The translations under genes and the position numbers were made by a program. The notes below the pieces were generated by a model that was not told the origin of the DNA, ran no database searches, and saw only the letters and a list, made by a program, of their open reading frames with translations. Below are positions 8,110-16,408 of a DNA stretch of 64,000 bases, one piece after another (position 1 is the stretch's first letter; the number at the start of each line of letters is the position of its first letter). The DNA is taken from the NCBI RefSeq assembly GCF_034930985.1, contig NZ_JAYGIM010000016.1, positions 1 to 64,000 of the forward strand, in the 5' to 3' direction. Source of the stretch: Arcicella lustrica. GTDB lineage: Bacteria > Bacteroidota > Bacteroidia > Cytophagales > Spirosomataceae.

Positions 8110-8466
8110 ATGAAAAAATTATACCTAACAAAAAGTAGTCAAATCGCTCTAAACGAAATTTTATATTTAAAGAGTGATGAAAACTACACGACTGTCCATA
8201 CCACAAATCAAGAACGTTTGCTTGTGGCTCGTACTTTAAGAGTGATGCAAGAAAGGATAAATGATGAATTCACGTTTATACGCATAAGCAACAATCATGT
8301 AGTGAATATTGCCTTTATGAATGGATGGAGAAAGGAAGATAAAAAGTTAGTGATAATTCTGGAAGATGGTCAAGAATTAATTGTATCAAGAAGAAGAATA
8401 AGTGAGTTCAGAGAAGCTATTAGGAAAACGCCTAAGGCAATTTTATTGAAGAAGAAGTCAAGATAA
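8110..8466 (+). CDS. Stand-alone LytTR DNA-binding protein
   Basis: A 118-residue protein made only of a LytTR domain: the opening strand region NEILYLKSDENYTTVHT, then LLVARTLRVMQERI and the DNA-contacting FIRISNNHVVNIAFMNGW, ending in a very basic tail (KTPKAILLKKKSR). There is no receiver domain, and no partner histidine kinase is nearby, unlike canonical LytR/AgrA regulators. It follows the AraC-fusion gene on the same strand after 141 bp and could be co-regulated with it. Single-domain LytTR proteins are common in Bacteroidota. Confidence 0.9.
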   Translation: MKKLYLTKSSQIALNEILYLKSDENYTTVHTTNQERLLVARTLRVMQERINDEFTFIRISNNHVVNIAFMNGWRKEDKKLVIILEDGQELIVSRRRISEFREAIRKTPKAILLKKKSR

Positions 8467-8559
8467 AGTTAAACACATAAAGACATTCTAATAAGTAATG
8501 TCATTGTCTCTCAAAAACCTAACACACCCAAAGTAGAATCTAGTTTTCTGGATTCTTTG

Positions 8560-8598
8560 CCTGCTAATAAAGTTTTTACTTTAGTGGCAGGTTTTTTT
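8560..8598 (+). terminator. Intrinsic terminator after LytTR gene
   Basis: Imperfect long stem from CCTGC (8560-8564) to GCAGG (8587-8591) with an inner AAAG/CTTT helix, followed by seven T. Reads rightward. Confidence 0.8.
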
Positions 8599-8601
8599 AT
8601 T

Positions 8602-8643
8602 AAAGGCATCACCCAAAACAAATGTTTCGGATGATGCCTTTTT
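8602..8643 (-). terminator. Intrinsic terminator closing the first SusC/D operon
   Basis: Stem AAAGGCATCA/TGATGCCTTT (8602-8611 and 8631-8641 region) lying 5 bp past the stop of the 8648 gene. The minus-strand side runs into A/T-rich sequence, so it can serve both converging units. Confidence 0.75.
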
Positions 8644-8647
8644 AATA

Positions 8648-9223
8648 CTATTGCAAAACGTTTACTCTGTAAAAGAATGGTGAGCTATAAAAGGCTCCAC
8701 CAGTAATGTTTGCACCAGTGTTAGCAGCATTGTAAGTCTTACCGTTAGTAAGTTTCATCGTGCCAGTAATTTCAAAGCGATCACCTGCTGCAATATCTCC
8801 TATAACAAGTTTAGATGCCGCTAAAGCTTCTATTCCTGTTACCGTAATTGTTGCTCTAGGATATCCTGTAATAGCATCTTTAGTAAATGCTGATGCAAGA
8901 ATTGTTTTAAGAGGGAGTATTGACGTAGTTTTTGTGCCATTTGAAGCAGTAGCATCCACAAACTTTACAAACAATTCATAAGATGCAAAGTCTGCTCCTT
9001 TATTTGGCGTTACAGCCTCAGCAACAATCTCCATTTTTGTACCACCCATGTCTGTAATTTTATAGTTGAAAGTAGATGAAGAAACAGGGTATGGACTTAC
9101 AGTACGGACATATCCACCAGTTTCAAGAGCATCTAAATCAATTGGTTCAACTATTTCGGTTTTGCAAGCTAATATTACTAGCCCGCAAATCATTAAAATT
9201 GAATATTTTAAAATGTTTTTCAT
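8648..9223 (-). CDS. Small lipoprotein, third gene of SusC/D operon 1
   Basis: A 191-residue predicted lipoprotein: hydrophobic leader with lipobox ending VILAC (Cys20), followed by a KTEIVEP sequence whose acidic residues suit surface export in Bacteroidota. The mature part is all beta in pattern (SSTFNYKITDMGGTKMEIVAEAV, ASYELFVKFVDA, ATITVTGI, FEITGTMKLTNGK). I do not recognise a named family. It begins 35 bp after the SusD gene and is almost certainly co-transcribed. By position it resembles the extra surface glycan-binding or accessory lipoproteins (SusE/F type) that often follow SusD. Confidence 0.72.
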   Translation of the reverse strand: MKNILKYSILMICGLVILACKTEIVEPIDLDALETGGYVRTVSPYPVSSSTFNYKITDMGGTKMEIVAEAVTPNKGADFASYELFVKFVDATASNGTKTTSILPLKTILASAFTKDAITGYPRATITVTGIEALAASKLVIGDIAAGDRFEITGTMKLTNGKTYNAANTGANITGGAFYSSPFFYRVNVLQ

Positions 9224-9258
9224 GATATTTTAATTTTAAGGAAATTCAAAAGCTAATA

Positions 9259-10896
9259 TTATTTGAATAAAGTTGCAGGATTATTATCCCAGAATACCGG
9301 AGAAGTCATATTCGCCTTTTGTTTAGCATTTGCGTTTCTACTAACAAATGAAGTAGGATAATAGAAAGAACGAATAAATGCTCCAGGATTTGGGTCTAAA
9401 GCTGGCTGTAGGTTTTTAGGCATTCCCGTTCTTCTGTATAAGTTATAAGACTCAATACCATTACCATATAAAGCAAAGTAATATTCAGTCGCTACGATGT
9501 TAAGTCTGTCTGCATCTGAAGTCGCAGATGAATAAGCACTTAATACAGCTGTAACATAATTGTTTACCTCGTTAGCCCATACTATATTATTAGCGGCTTC
9601 GAAAGTTGCTATTTTTCCTCCTTCAGCAGAAGCTAAGATAAAAGTACGAACATCAGTCATTGATTTACGAACAGCAGATTCCAAAAGCGTTTTAGCATCG
9701 CCAGTTGTACCCAATGTAATGGCAGATTCAGCCAACATAAAGTCTGTAAATGAAGACATTAAAATTGGGTGAATTCCAGCACCAGCCGCACCTGTTACTA
9801 ATGCTACTGGTTTACCATTATCATTGTCGTATTGCCCTCCAGCAGGGTATAATCCCCAAGCTGTTCTTCTTAATCCATCTGGTGGAATACCTTCGTTACT
9901 CAAATGGTCACGTCCCCAATACCCTACGTTAGTTGGTAAACAGTAGTAATCTGTTGCAGCGTAGTGGTTAGGTTTTTGATTCGTAATACAACGGATTTCG
10001 TTGACATCCTTAGAATTCACAATAACTTGACGATAAAAATATGAACGAATTCTTGGGTCTTTTTTATCATACATACTACCCATGTAGGCATTAGACTGAT
10101 AATCTCCACCACCTGTTGACGAATATTGACCAGCATATCTAGGATGTCTATTATCTGGGTTTACTTGGTTAATACCAAATTTGAAAGTAAAATTCTGTGA
10201 AGTAGATGAAATTAATTTTCCACCAGCTATTAAGCTATTGATTGCTGTTCTTGAACCAGCTGCATCAATCAATCTTTTGTTCAATAAAATTTTCAATTTC
10301 AAAGTATTTGCTGCACGAATCCAGTTATCAACATTTCCAGAATAATAAAGGTCTGTTGTTAAACCTGATTTAGATTTAGCTCCGAAGTTCTCAATAGCTT
10401 TATCAACATCCGCTAAAGCAGCGGTATATATAGAAGCACCACCATCAGTTTTAGGGTTGAAATTACTTGCATCCAAAGCTTCTGAGTAAGGTACATCACC
10501 AAAAGCATCAACTAAGTTTACCATTACAGATGCTCTAAGGAAACGAGCCATACCTGAATGAACAAAAAACTCGCCTTTTTCAGCTAAAGGAATGAGCGTT
10601 TTTATATCATTCAAAATACCAGCATAAGCAGTATTCCAAGTTCCATCAAGCCCGCCTGGGGTAACAGCATTATCATAAATGGCAGCTCCAGCATTCAACA
10701 TTCTGGTTAATCGCATTCCTGGGTCACTTAATTGGTTAAAATGACCTGAGTAACTAATCTGGATTTGGCTCGCTAAGTAGTTTATATCGGTATTTCCAGT
10801 TGTTACTGCGTTTGGATTGTCAAGTAAGTCGAGTTTACACGAGCTTACCAGTATGGCTGACAAAACAAACAAATATTTTATGAATTTATTTATCAT
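9259..10896 (-). CDS. SusD/RagB-like outer-membrane lipoprotein (operon 1)
   Basis: A 545-residue lipoprotein with lipobox VSSC (Cys20) followed by KLDLLDNPNA. The sequence pattern (LNDIKTLIPLAE, MARFLRASVMVNLVDAFGDVPYSEAL, IYTAALADVDKAIENF, LKLKILLNK, and the late FALYGNGIESYNLYRRTGMP) matches the SusD-like_2 group (PF12771), whose helical TPR scaffold caps the SusC channel and binds the nutrient. It follows its SusC partner after 63 bp. Substrate cannot be inferred, since no enzyme genes are adjacent. Confidence 0.93.
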   Translation of the reverse strand: MINKFIKYLFVLSAILVSSCKLDLLDNPNAVTTGNTDINYLASQIQISYSGHFNQLSDPGMRLTRMLNAGAAIYDNAVTPGGLDGTWNTAYAGILNDIKTLIPLAEKGEFFVHSGMARFLRASVMVNLVDAFGDVPYSEALDASNFNPKTDGGASIYTAALADVDKAIENFGAKSKSGLTTDLYYSGNVDNWIRAANTLKLKILLNKRLIDAAGSRTAINSLIAGGKLISSTSQNFTFKFGINQVNPDNRHPRYAGQYSSTGGGDYQSNAYMGSMYDKKDPRIRSYFYRQVIVNSKDVNEIRCITNQKPNHYAATDYYCLPTNVGYWGRDHLSNEGIPPDGLRRTAWGLYPAGGQYDNDNGKPVALVTGAAGAGIHPILMSSFTDFMLAESAITLGTTGDAKTLLESAVRKSMTDVRTFILASAEGGKIATFEAANNIVWANEVNNYVTAVLSAYSSATSDADRLNIVATEYYFALYGNGIESYNLYRRTGMPKNLQPALDPNPGAFIRSFYYPTSFVSRNANAKQKANMTSPVFWDNNPATLFK

Positions 10897-10959
10897 CTTT
10901 TTATGAATTATAATGAAAATATCATTAATTAGAATTCCCTAAGCAATGTTTGTCGTTGT

Positions 10960-13900
10960 TTAGAAAGTCAATTTCAATGTTCCTCCTAGTCTTCTAGAGC
11001 TTGGTCCGGTCAAGAATTCAAAACCTAAACCATTACCTACACCTAAGCCTAAATTGTCTGTATCAAGATTCAAGCCTTTTGGAATGTGTAAAGCTTTATA
11101 CCATAAGTTATTACCCGACAAACCAATACTTGCTCCTTTAATACCTAATTTACCCAAAAACTTTTTAGGCAAGCTATAAGACAATGATACTTCTTGCAGA
11201 CGGATGGTTGAACCATCGTAGATTCTACCTTCATCACCAAAGAAATAAACGTTGTTGAAGTTAATATCAGAACCAGTAACTTGGATGTCGTTTGCTGAAC
11301 CGTCTGCTTTAACACCTGGGAAGATAAAAGTTTGAGCTCTGTCATAACCAGTTTCACTACCTGATTCAATCGTTAAACCACGACCTAACAAAGCACCCGC
11401 AGTAGATGAATACAATGCTCCACCATGACGATAAGAAACCATTACATTTAAGCTCAAGCCTTTATAATTGAATCCATTAATCATACTTGAAACAAAGGCT
11501 GGGTTAGGATCACCTAAAATCACTGGAGAAGTAGTTGCCTGTAAGTTTCCAGAACCATCAATCAATAATTTACCTTCAGCATTTCTACGGAAACCAGTTC
11601 CTTTAATTACGTTGAATGGCTGACCTACGATAGCGTAATTACCCAATGATGAACCAAAACCTGTTACTTGTACTTCTTGGATAGTTCCACCTAAATCTAA
11701 TACTTCTGGAGTATTGCGTGAGTAAGTCAAAGTTACATCCCACGAGAATGGGCCTTTTGTTACAGGTGTTCCTGTTAAACTAAACTCAATCCCTTGGTTT
11801 CTGATTTTACCAACGTTAATTGTAGTACTTGTATAACCTGTAGAAGCATCCAAAGGAGCGCTTGTAATCAAGTTTCTAGTATCTCTACGATACACAGTAA
11901 GGTCGAAGCCAATTTTATTATTGAATAATTTACCTTCTAAACCTAATTCAGTTTCAGTATGTAATTCAGGTTTTAGATTTGGGTTACCTAAACTATTATC
12001 AACTGAATGTGTTTGAATTGGAGAAGATGTTAACCAACCTCTTGCATTTTGATTTAAGATATTTCTTGTTTGATATGGGTTAGGGAAACCAGCAGATGTA
12101 CCAACGCCAACTCTAAGTTTTAAGAAATTAAGCGTATTGCTACTTAGATCTTCAAAAGCAGACGTAGGAACAAATGAAAGGCTGGCAGATGGATAAAAAA
12201 TTCTACGATTTTCAGCCTCTACTGTAGATGTCCAGTCATTTCTTCCAGCTAAATTCAAGAACAAATAGTTGTTATAGTCAGCAGTAATTTCACCGAAAAT
12301 ACCATAACGAGTTTGTTCTGAAGTAAAGTTTGATGCTACGTTATCAATAAAGTTTGAGTGGCGAAATAAATTACGTGCTAATTGGTTCTGGCTTGAGATA
12401 TTATAGAGAGAGAATCTATCATTTCTCATGTTACCCCCTAATTTAGCTGATAAGCTTAATTTATCAGATACCGTTTTATTGTACGAAAGAATCATTGAGT
12501 TATCCCAAATTGTGTTCTTGAAGTTTAGTGTATTGTAAAAACCATTTACAAAAGACACCCCACCTTTGTTTAGTAAAAACTCTTGCGTTTCATCATAAGT
12601 ATCTAAACCGATTTTATAAATCAAAGCAAGTTCTTTAGTGATATCTAAATTGAATGATGTTGCAGAAAAGAATCGGTTTACAACACCAGTGGTTTTATAA
12701 TTATTCAATATCCATCTTGGGTTAGGAATATCGTTACCACTTCTAAAATATACAGAGCTACCATCTACTGGGTTTTCGTAAGGCCAGCCCATTAAATCTA
12801 CTTGGCGTGGTGTAAACATTACGTTTGCCAAAACTGAAGGGAAATCATTGGCATTATTACCTTGTCCAGCACTTAATGGAGGAGATGTTTGGTCTGTATT
12901 AGAGAAGTTAAACGAAGTGTTAACCGTCAATTTTTTCGATAATTGAGCGTTTAATCCTAGCCCTAAATTCAATCTTTTCAAACCATTGTTCGGAATATAA
13001 CCCTGTTCATTGTTATAACCCGCCGATATGTTATAACTAACCTTTTCGCCACCTCCAGAAATGTTCATAGAAGTATTTGCAATAATACCAGTACGGAAAA
13101 AATCACTAACGTTGTTAGGGAAGAATTGCATGGTATATGGAGTAACGGATGCTACATACGAAGCCATTGCATCTCTAGCAGCAGCGTTAGTTAAAAATGC
13201 GTAAGGGTGAGTTGTTAATGCTGTGTTGGTATTCTGTGAAGCATAATTTTTAGCTTCTTCTAATGAAGGTCCCCAGTTACTAAAGAAGTATCCTAAGTTT
13301 TGTTGAAAACCACCCACATAAGAATTTTGGTATCTAGGCAAGTGAGCCGTATTGGTAAAAACAGACTGAGTAATAGAATATTCTGTTTTTCTAGCCTTTT
13401 TAGTGCCGTTTTTAGTAGTAATTAAAATTACTCCATTTCTACCTTGGTCTCCATAAGTAACTGTAGCTGCCAACCCTTTCAATACTGTTACGTTTTCGAT
13501 ATTGTTGGGGTCAATATCAAGAAAACGGCTTGAAGACGACTGTCCACCACCTGTAAAACCACCACGAGTATTGGTATTTGAGTTGAAAGGTACACCATCA
13601 ACAACAAACAAAGGCTGTACAGAACCCGTAATCGAAGAATAACCACGAATCGTAATGTTTGTACCTGTACCAGTAACCCCTGAAGTTGAAGTGATGTTTA
13701 CACCTGGAATTTTACCTTGAAGTACACGACCGATATCTGATTGAGGTTTGTCTTCAATAACCTTTTTGTCTAATGAAGTAACAGAATAGCCAAGTGCTCG
13801 TTTTTCTCTGACAATTCCTTGTGCTGTTACTACTACTTCAGATAATTGTTGATTGTCACTAGTAAGCTGAACATTAATAACAGCTTGACTACCTACTGCG

Positions 13901-14148
13901 ACTTCTTTAGGAGCGAAGCCAACAAATGTGAATCGGATTGTGCCACTCGAATTTACTGGGAGAGAGTAATTTCCATTAGCATCAGTGGTTGTTCCTTTGG
14001 TACTACCTTTCAATTGAACAGACACTCCTGGAAGACCTGAGCCATCCTCGGCTGCGGTCACTTTCCCTGTTACTTTTCTGTCTTGCGCATAAATACTTAC
14101 ACAACAAGTCATCATAACGAGGAAAATCGTTAGTAATTTTTTGTTCAT
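10960..14148 (-). CDS. SusC/RagA TonB-linked outer-membrane protein (operon 1)
   Basis: A 1062-residue TonB-dependent transporter. Order of domains: signal peptide (1-21, ending IYAQD), a carboxypeptidase-D regulatory-like beta domain (about 23-105; GKVTAAEDGSGLPGVSVQLKG), the short LSEVVVTAQG box, the plug (about 115-225; GRVLQGKIPGVNI, PLFVVDGVPF, GRNGVILITTKNG) and a 22-strand barrel ending in GTLKLTF. The partner SusD and a small lipoprotein follow. Its first 20 codons and 5' leader are nearly identical to those of the SusC at 16409, although the barrels differ. Confidence 0.96.
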   Translation of the reverse strand: MNKKLLTIFLVMMTCCVSIYAQDRKVTGKVTAAEDGSGLPGVSVQLKGSTKGTTTDANGNYSLPVNSSGTIRFTFVGFAPKEVAVGSQAVINVQLTSDNQQLSEVVVTAQGIVREKRALGYSVTSLDKKVIEDKPQSDIGRVLQGKIPGVNITSTSGVTGTGTNITIRGYSSITGSVQPLFVVDGVPFNSNTNTRGGFTGGGQSSSSRFLDIDPNNIENVTVLKGLAATVTYGDQGRNGVILITTKNGTKKARKTEYSITQSVFTNTAHLPRYQNSYVGGFQQNLGYFFSNWGPSLEEAKNYASQNTNTALTTHPYAFLTNAAARDAMASYVASVTPYTMQFFPNNVSDFFRTGIIANTSMNISGGGEKVSYNISAGYNNEQGYIPNNGLKRLNLGLGLNAQLSKKLTVNTSFNFSNTDQTSPPLSAGQGNNANDFPSVLANVMFTPRQVDLMGWPYENPVDGSSVYFRSGNDIPNPRWILNNYKTTGVVNRFFSATSFNLDITKELALIYKIGLDTYDETQEFLLNKGGVSFVNGFYNTLNFKNTIWDNSMILSYNKTVSDKLSLSAKLGGNMRNDRFSLYNISSQNQLARNLFRHSNFIDNVASNFTSEQTRYGIFGEITADYNNYLFLNLAGRNDWTSTVEAENRRIFYPSASLSFVPTSAFEDLSSNTLNFLKLRVGVGTSAGFPNPYQTRNILNQNARGWLTSSPIQTHSVDNSLGNPNLKPELHTETELGLEGKLFNNKIGFDLTVYRRDTRNLITSAPLDASTGYTSTTINVGKIRNQGIEFSLTGTPVTKGPFSWDVTLTYSRNTPEVLDLGGTIQEVQVTGFGSSLGNYAIVGQPFNVIKGTGFRRNAEGKLLIDGSGNLQATTSPVILGDPNPAFVSSMINGFNYKGLSLNVMVSYRHGGALYSSTAGALLGRGLTIESGSETGYDRAQTFIFPGVKADGSANDIQVTGSDINFNNVYFFGDEGRIYDGSTIRLQEVSLSYSLPKKFLGKLGIKGASIGLSGNNLWYKALHIPKGLNLDTDNLGLGVGNGLGFEFLTGPSSRRLGGTLKLTF

Positions 14149-14226
14149 TTAATAATTTAGTTTTGGTTTAATTTAGTTTAATGATATTGTGTTATTTCTA
14201 ACAATATCTAATTTAAAAAATTGTAC

Positions 14227-14278
14227 TTTACCAACCAAGTAATTATTAAAAATATTTAATAATTACTTGGTTGGTAAA
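14227..14278. repeat. 24-bp perfect inverted repeat upstream of susC 1
   Basis: Arms 14227-14250 and 14255-14278 are exact reverse complements around a four-base AATA loop; the arms carry ACCAACCAAG and CTTGGTTGGT. It lies about 80 bp upstream of the SusC start. One arm and its flank recur upstream of the next SusC (19640-19675) without the second arm. It could be a cruciform, an operator or an RNA hairpin; no U-tract follows. Confidence 0.7.
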
Positions 14279-14644
14279 TGTATTTTCGATTTTTTTATAG
14301 ACTGGATGATTTTTATGGTTTTTAAATAAGCAAAATTGTGCGACAAAATGTTTTTTTTTAATGATTAATAGCTGTTTTATTGATATAAAATCAATATTTG
14401 AAATATGTATAAATTACTTAATACAATGTGGTGTAAAATACTTAATAATAAAAAGAGCAATTAATGATGAATACTTATTTTGAACTTTTCCAATATAGAG
14501 AAGCTAAGGGAATTATTAAGTTTATGACATGATGATATCAAAAATGGTATGCAATAAGAGGTTTCACTTATACTATATTAGAGGCGATTATAGCTTTAAT
14601 GATTGAAATAAGAACTAAAAACAATCTGCTTGAGCGAAAGCCAT

Positions 14645-14669
14645 AAAAAAACCTCCTTAAAAAGGAGGT
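14645..14669 (-). terminator. Intrinsic terminator of SusC/D operon 2
   Basis: Eight-bp stem ACCTCCTT/AAGGAGGT (14651-14658 and 14662-14669) with a three-base loop. On the minus strand it is followed by TTTTTT, 28 bp past the SusD stop. Confidence 0.88.
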
Positions 14670-14696
14670 CTTTTAAAAATACATACTTTTGTAATA

Positions 14697-16328
14697 TTAT
14701 TTTGGATTTTTTACTGGAGCACTACCAGTAGCAGCAGGGTTATAAGCTAATTCATTATTTGGAACATCCCAATAATCAAGATAACCATAATTGATTGTTG
14801 CCTTAGTGTTAATTGTTTTTCCATCTTTTGATATGACTACTGCATTTTTACGACCACTATCTAATATACCCCAACGACGGGCATCATAAAATGAAAGTCC
14901 TCTAAAAGCTAAAGCCACTCTTCTTTCCTTGCGTAATTCTTCTTTAACAGTTGCTAAATCAGCTGAAGATATTGGTGCTAAACCAGCACCTTGGTAACTT
15001 CTTACAGCATTGATGCTTGTTACTGCACCAGCAATGTCTCCTGTATAAAGTTTAGCTTCGGCTTTCATTAACTCATTTTCTTCATAACTACCAACCATAT
15101 ATAATTCGGCAGCACCAGCTGCACGGTTTGTGTAAACCATTACACCAGGTAAGCCATTTCCTCCGTCTTTAATAGCCCAACGAGTATTGAACGCATTACC
15201 ACGATCGGAGTTTCCAACCCAAACAGGATATTGATTAAAGTTATTGGCTAAACGCTTATCTCCGGTATTAAAATCTTGAATTAAACGTTCTGAAATTTTA
15301 TAGGTACCTCCAGAAGCATTAGCACCAACACTTCTTGCCGCTACACTGTAAGATAATGGAGCAAAAATATCACCTGTAGCATTTGTATTGCCAGCAAAAA
15401 CTGGGTCAGCTGTACCAATACCTGCATTTGTTAAGGTTAAAATATTTCCCCATTGTGCAGCAGTCACTGATGAAGTTGGTGTATTAACCAAGATATTACG
15501 AGCTTTCATGGTGTTCAAGTTTTTCACCCATTGTGCTATAGTTGGTACAGCACCTTTACCTCCTTGAAAAAAGCTTGGAACCAACAAGGTCATTACACTT
15601 GTATAATCAGCGGCATTGGTAATAGCAGTTAAAGTACTTGCAGCTTTGTCAAAATTGGCATTTGCTTCTTCTATTATCTTTTCTTTTGTTACATAGTTGC
15701 CATTCGTTGAGCTTGAAGTATTATTAATTAGACCAGCATAATACATTGAACCAATACGAGAATATGCAAAACCTTTCCAGAAATAAGCCCAAGCTTTGAT
15801 TGTACTCTTTTTGGTTGCGGCATCTCCTGAAAATGTAGTTTTTTCAACTACTTCTAATACTGAATTTGCTGCATTGTTTAAGCCATACATCATTGACCAT
15901 TCATGAAAACCGGGGTTGCCACCTTGTTGAGAGTTTACATTTATAGCTCTTAGTAAGGTAATCTGTGCACTTGGCGAATTAGGATTAGCAACTTTGGTGC
16001 CATCATCTAAAATTACTTCATTGGGCGCTGAAAGGTTATTCATGTAAGTGTTAGCTGCTTCCGCAGCGACTACATCACCCATCATTTCATGAAAGCCAAC
16101 AACACCGTTGTAAAAAGCACCAACAACACCGTCGTAATACTTATTTCCAGATGAAGTAAAACCGTTAACATATATTGCGCCCTGCGCTAAACCAATGACA
16201 CCAGTTTCTGTTGCAGCACTAGCAGGCGTCGGCTGATTTGGGTTTTGAATATCGAGTTGATCTTTGCACGATGTTAATACACTACTTATTAGTAGCAATG
16301 ACAGTGCGGTTATTTTTATCTTTTTCAT
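14697..16328 (-). CDS. SusD/RagB-like outer-membrane lipoprotein (operon 2)
   Basis: A 543-residue lipoprotein with lipobox LTSC (Cys21) followed by KDQLDIQNPNQPT, the usual surface-export start. Helical TPR-like SusD signatures are visible: AWAYFWKGFAYSRIGSMYYAGL, the C-terminal YMVGSYEENELMKAEAKLYTGD and the strongly conserved KEELRKERRVALAFRGLSFYDARRWG near residues 465-490. It caps the SusC channel encoded 80 bp upstream at 16409. The protein is distinct in sequence from the other two SusD proteins here, so a different substrate is likely. Confidence 0.94.
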   Translation of the reverse strand: MKKIKITALSLLLISSVLTSCKDQLDIQNPNQPTPASAATETGVIGLAQGAIYVNGFTSSGNKYYDGVVGAFYNGVVGFHEMMGDVVAAEAANTYMNNLSAPNEVILDDGTKVANPNSPSAQITLLRAINVNSQQGGNPGFHEWSMMYGLNNAANSVLEVVEKTTFSGDAATKKSTIKAWAYFWKGFAYSRIGSMYYAGLINNTSSSTNGNYVTKEKIIEEANANFDKAASTLTAITNAADYTSVMTLLVPSFFQGGKGAVPTIAQWVKNLNTMKARNILVNTPTSSVTAAQWGNILTLTNAGIGTADPVFAGNTNATGDIFAPLSYSVAARSVGANASGGTYKISERLIQDFNTGDKRLANNFNQYPVWVGNSDRGNAFNTRWAIKDGGNGLPGVMVYTNRAAGAAELYMVGSYEENELMKAEAKLYTGDIAGAVTSINAVRSYQGAGLAPISSADLATVKEELRKERRVALAFRGLSFYDARRWGILDSGRKNAVVISKDGKTINTKATINYGYLDYWDVPNNELAYNPAATGSAPVKNPK

Positions 16329-16408
16329 TCGTCGAATCTTTTTAACTGAATAATTATTTCTTTTCTTGGAAATGATTTTTCCTTTTAGATATAAATTATG
16401 TTTAAGAA

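Larger units (their letters stand above)
14149..14696. other. Intergenic region between SusC 1 and SusD 2
   Basis: About 550 bp of A/T-rich sequence without a credible ORF. It holds the leader shared with the 16409 SusC (14149-14168), a box shared with the upstream region of that gene (14211-14250), a 24-bp perfect inverted repeat (14227-14278) and the terminator of operon 2 (14645-14669). No exact TAnnTTTG promoter was found on the minus strand. Confidence 0.6.
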
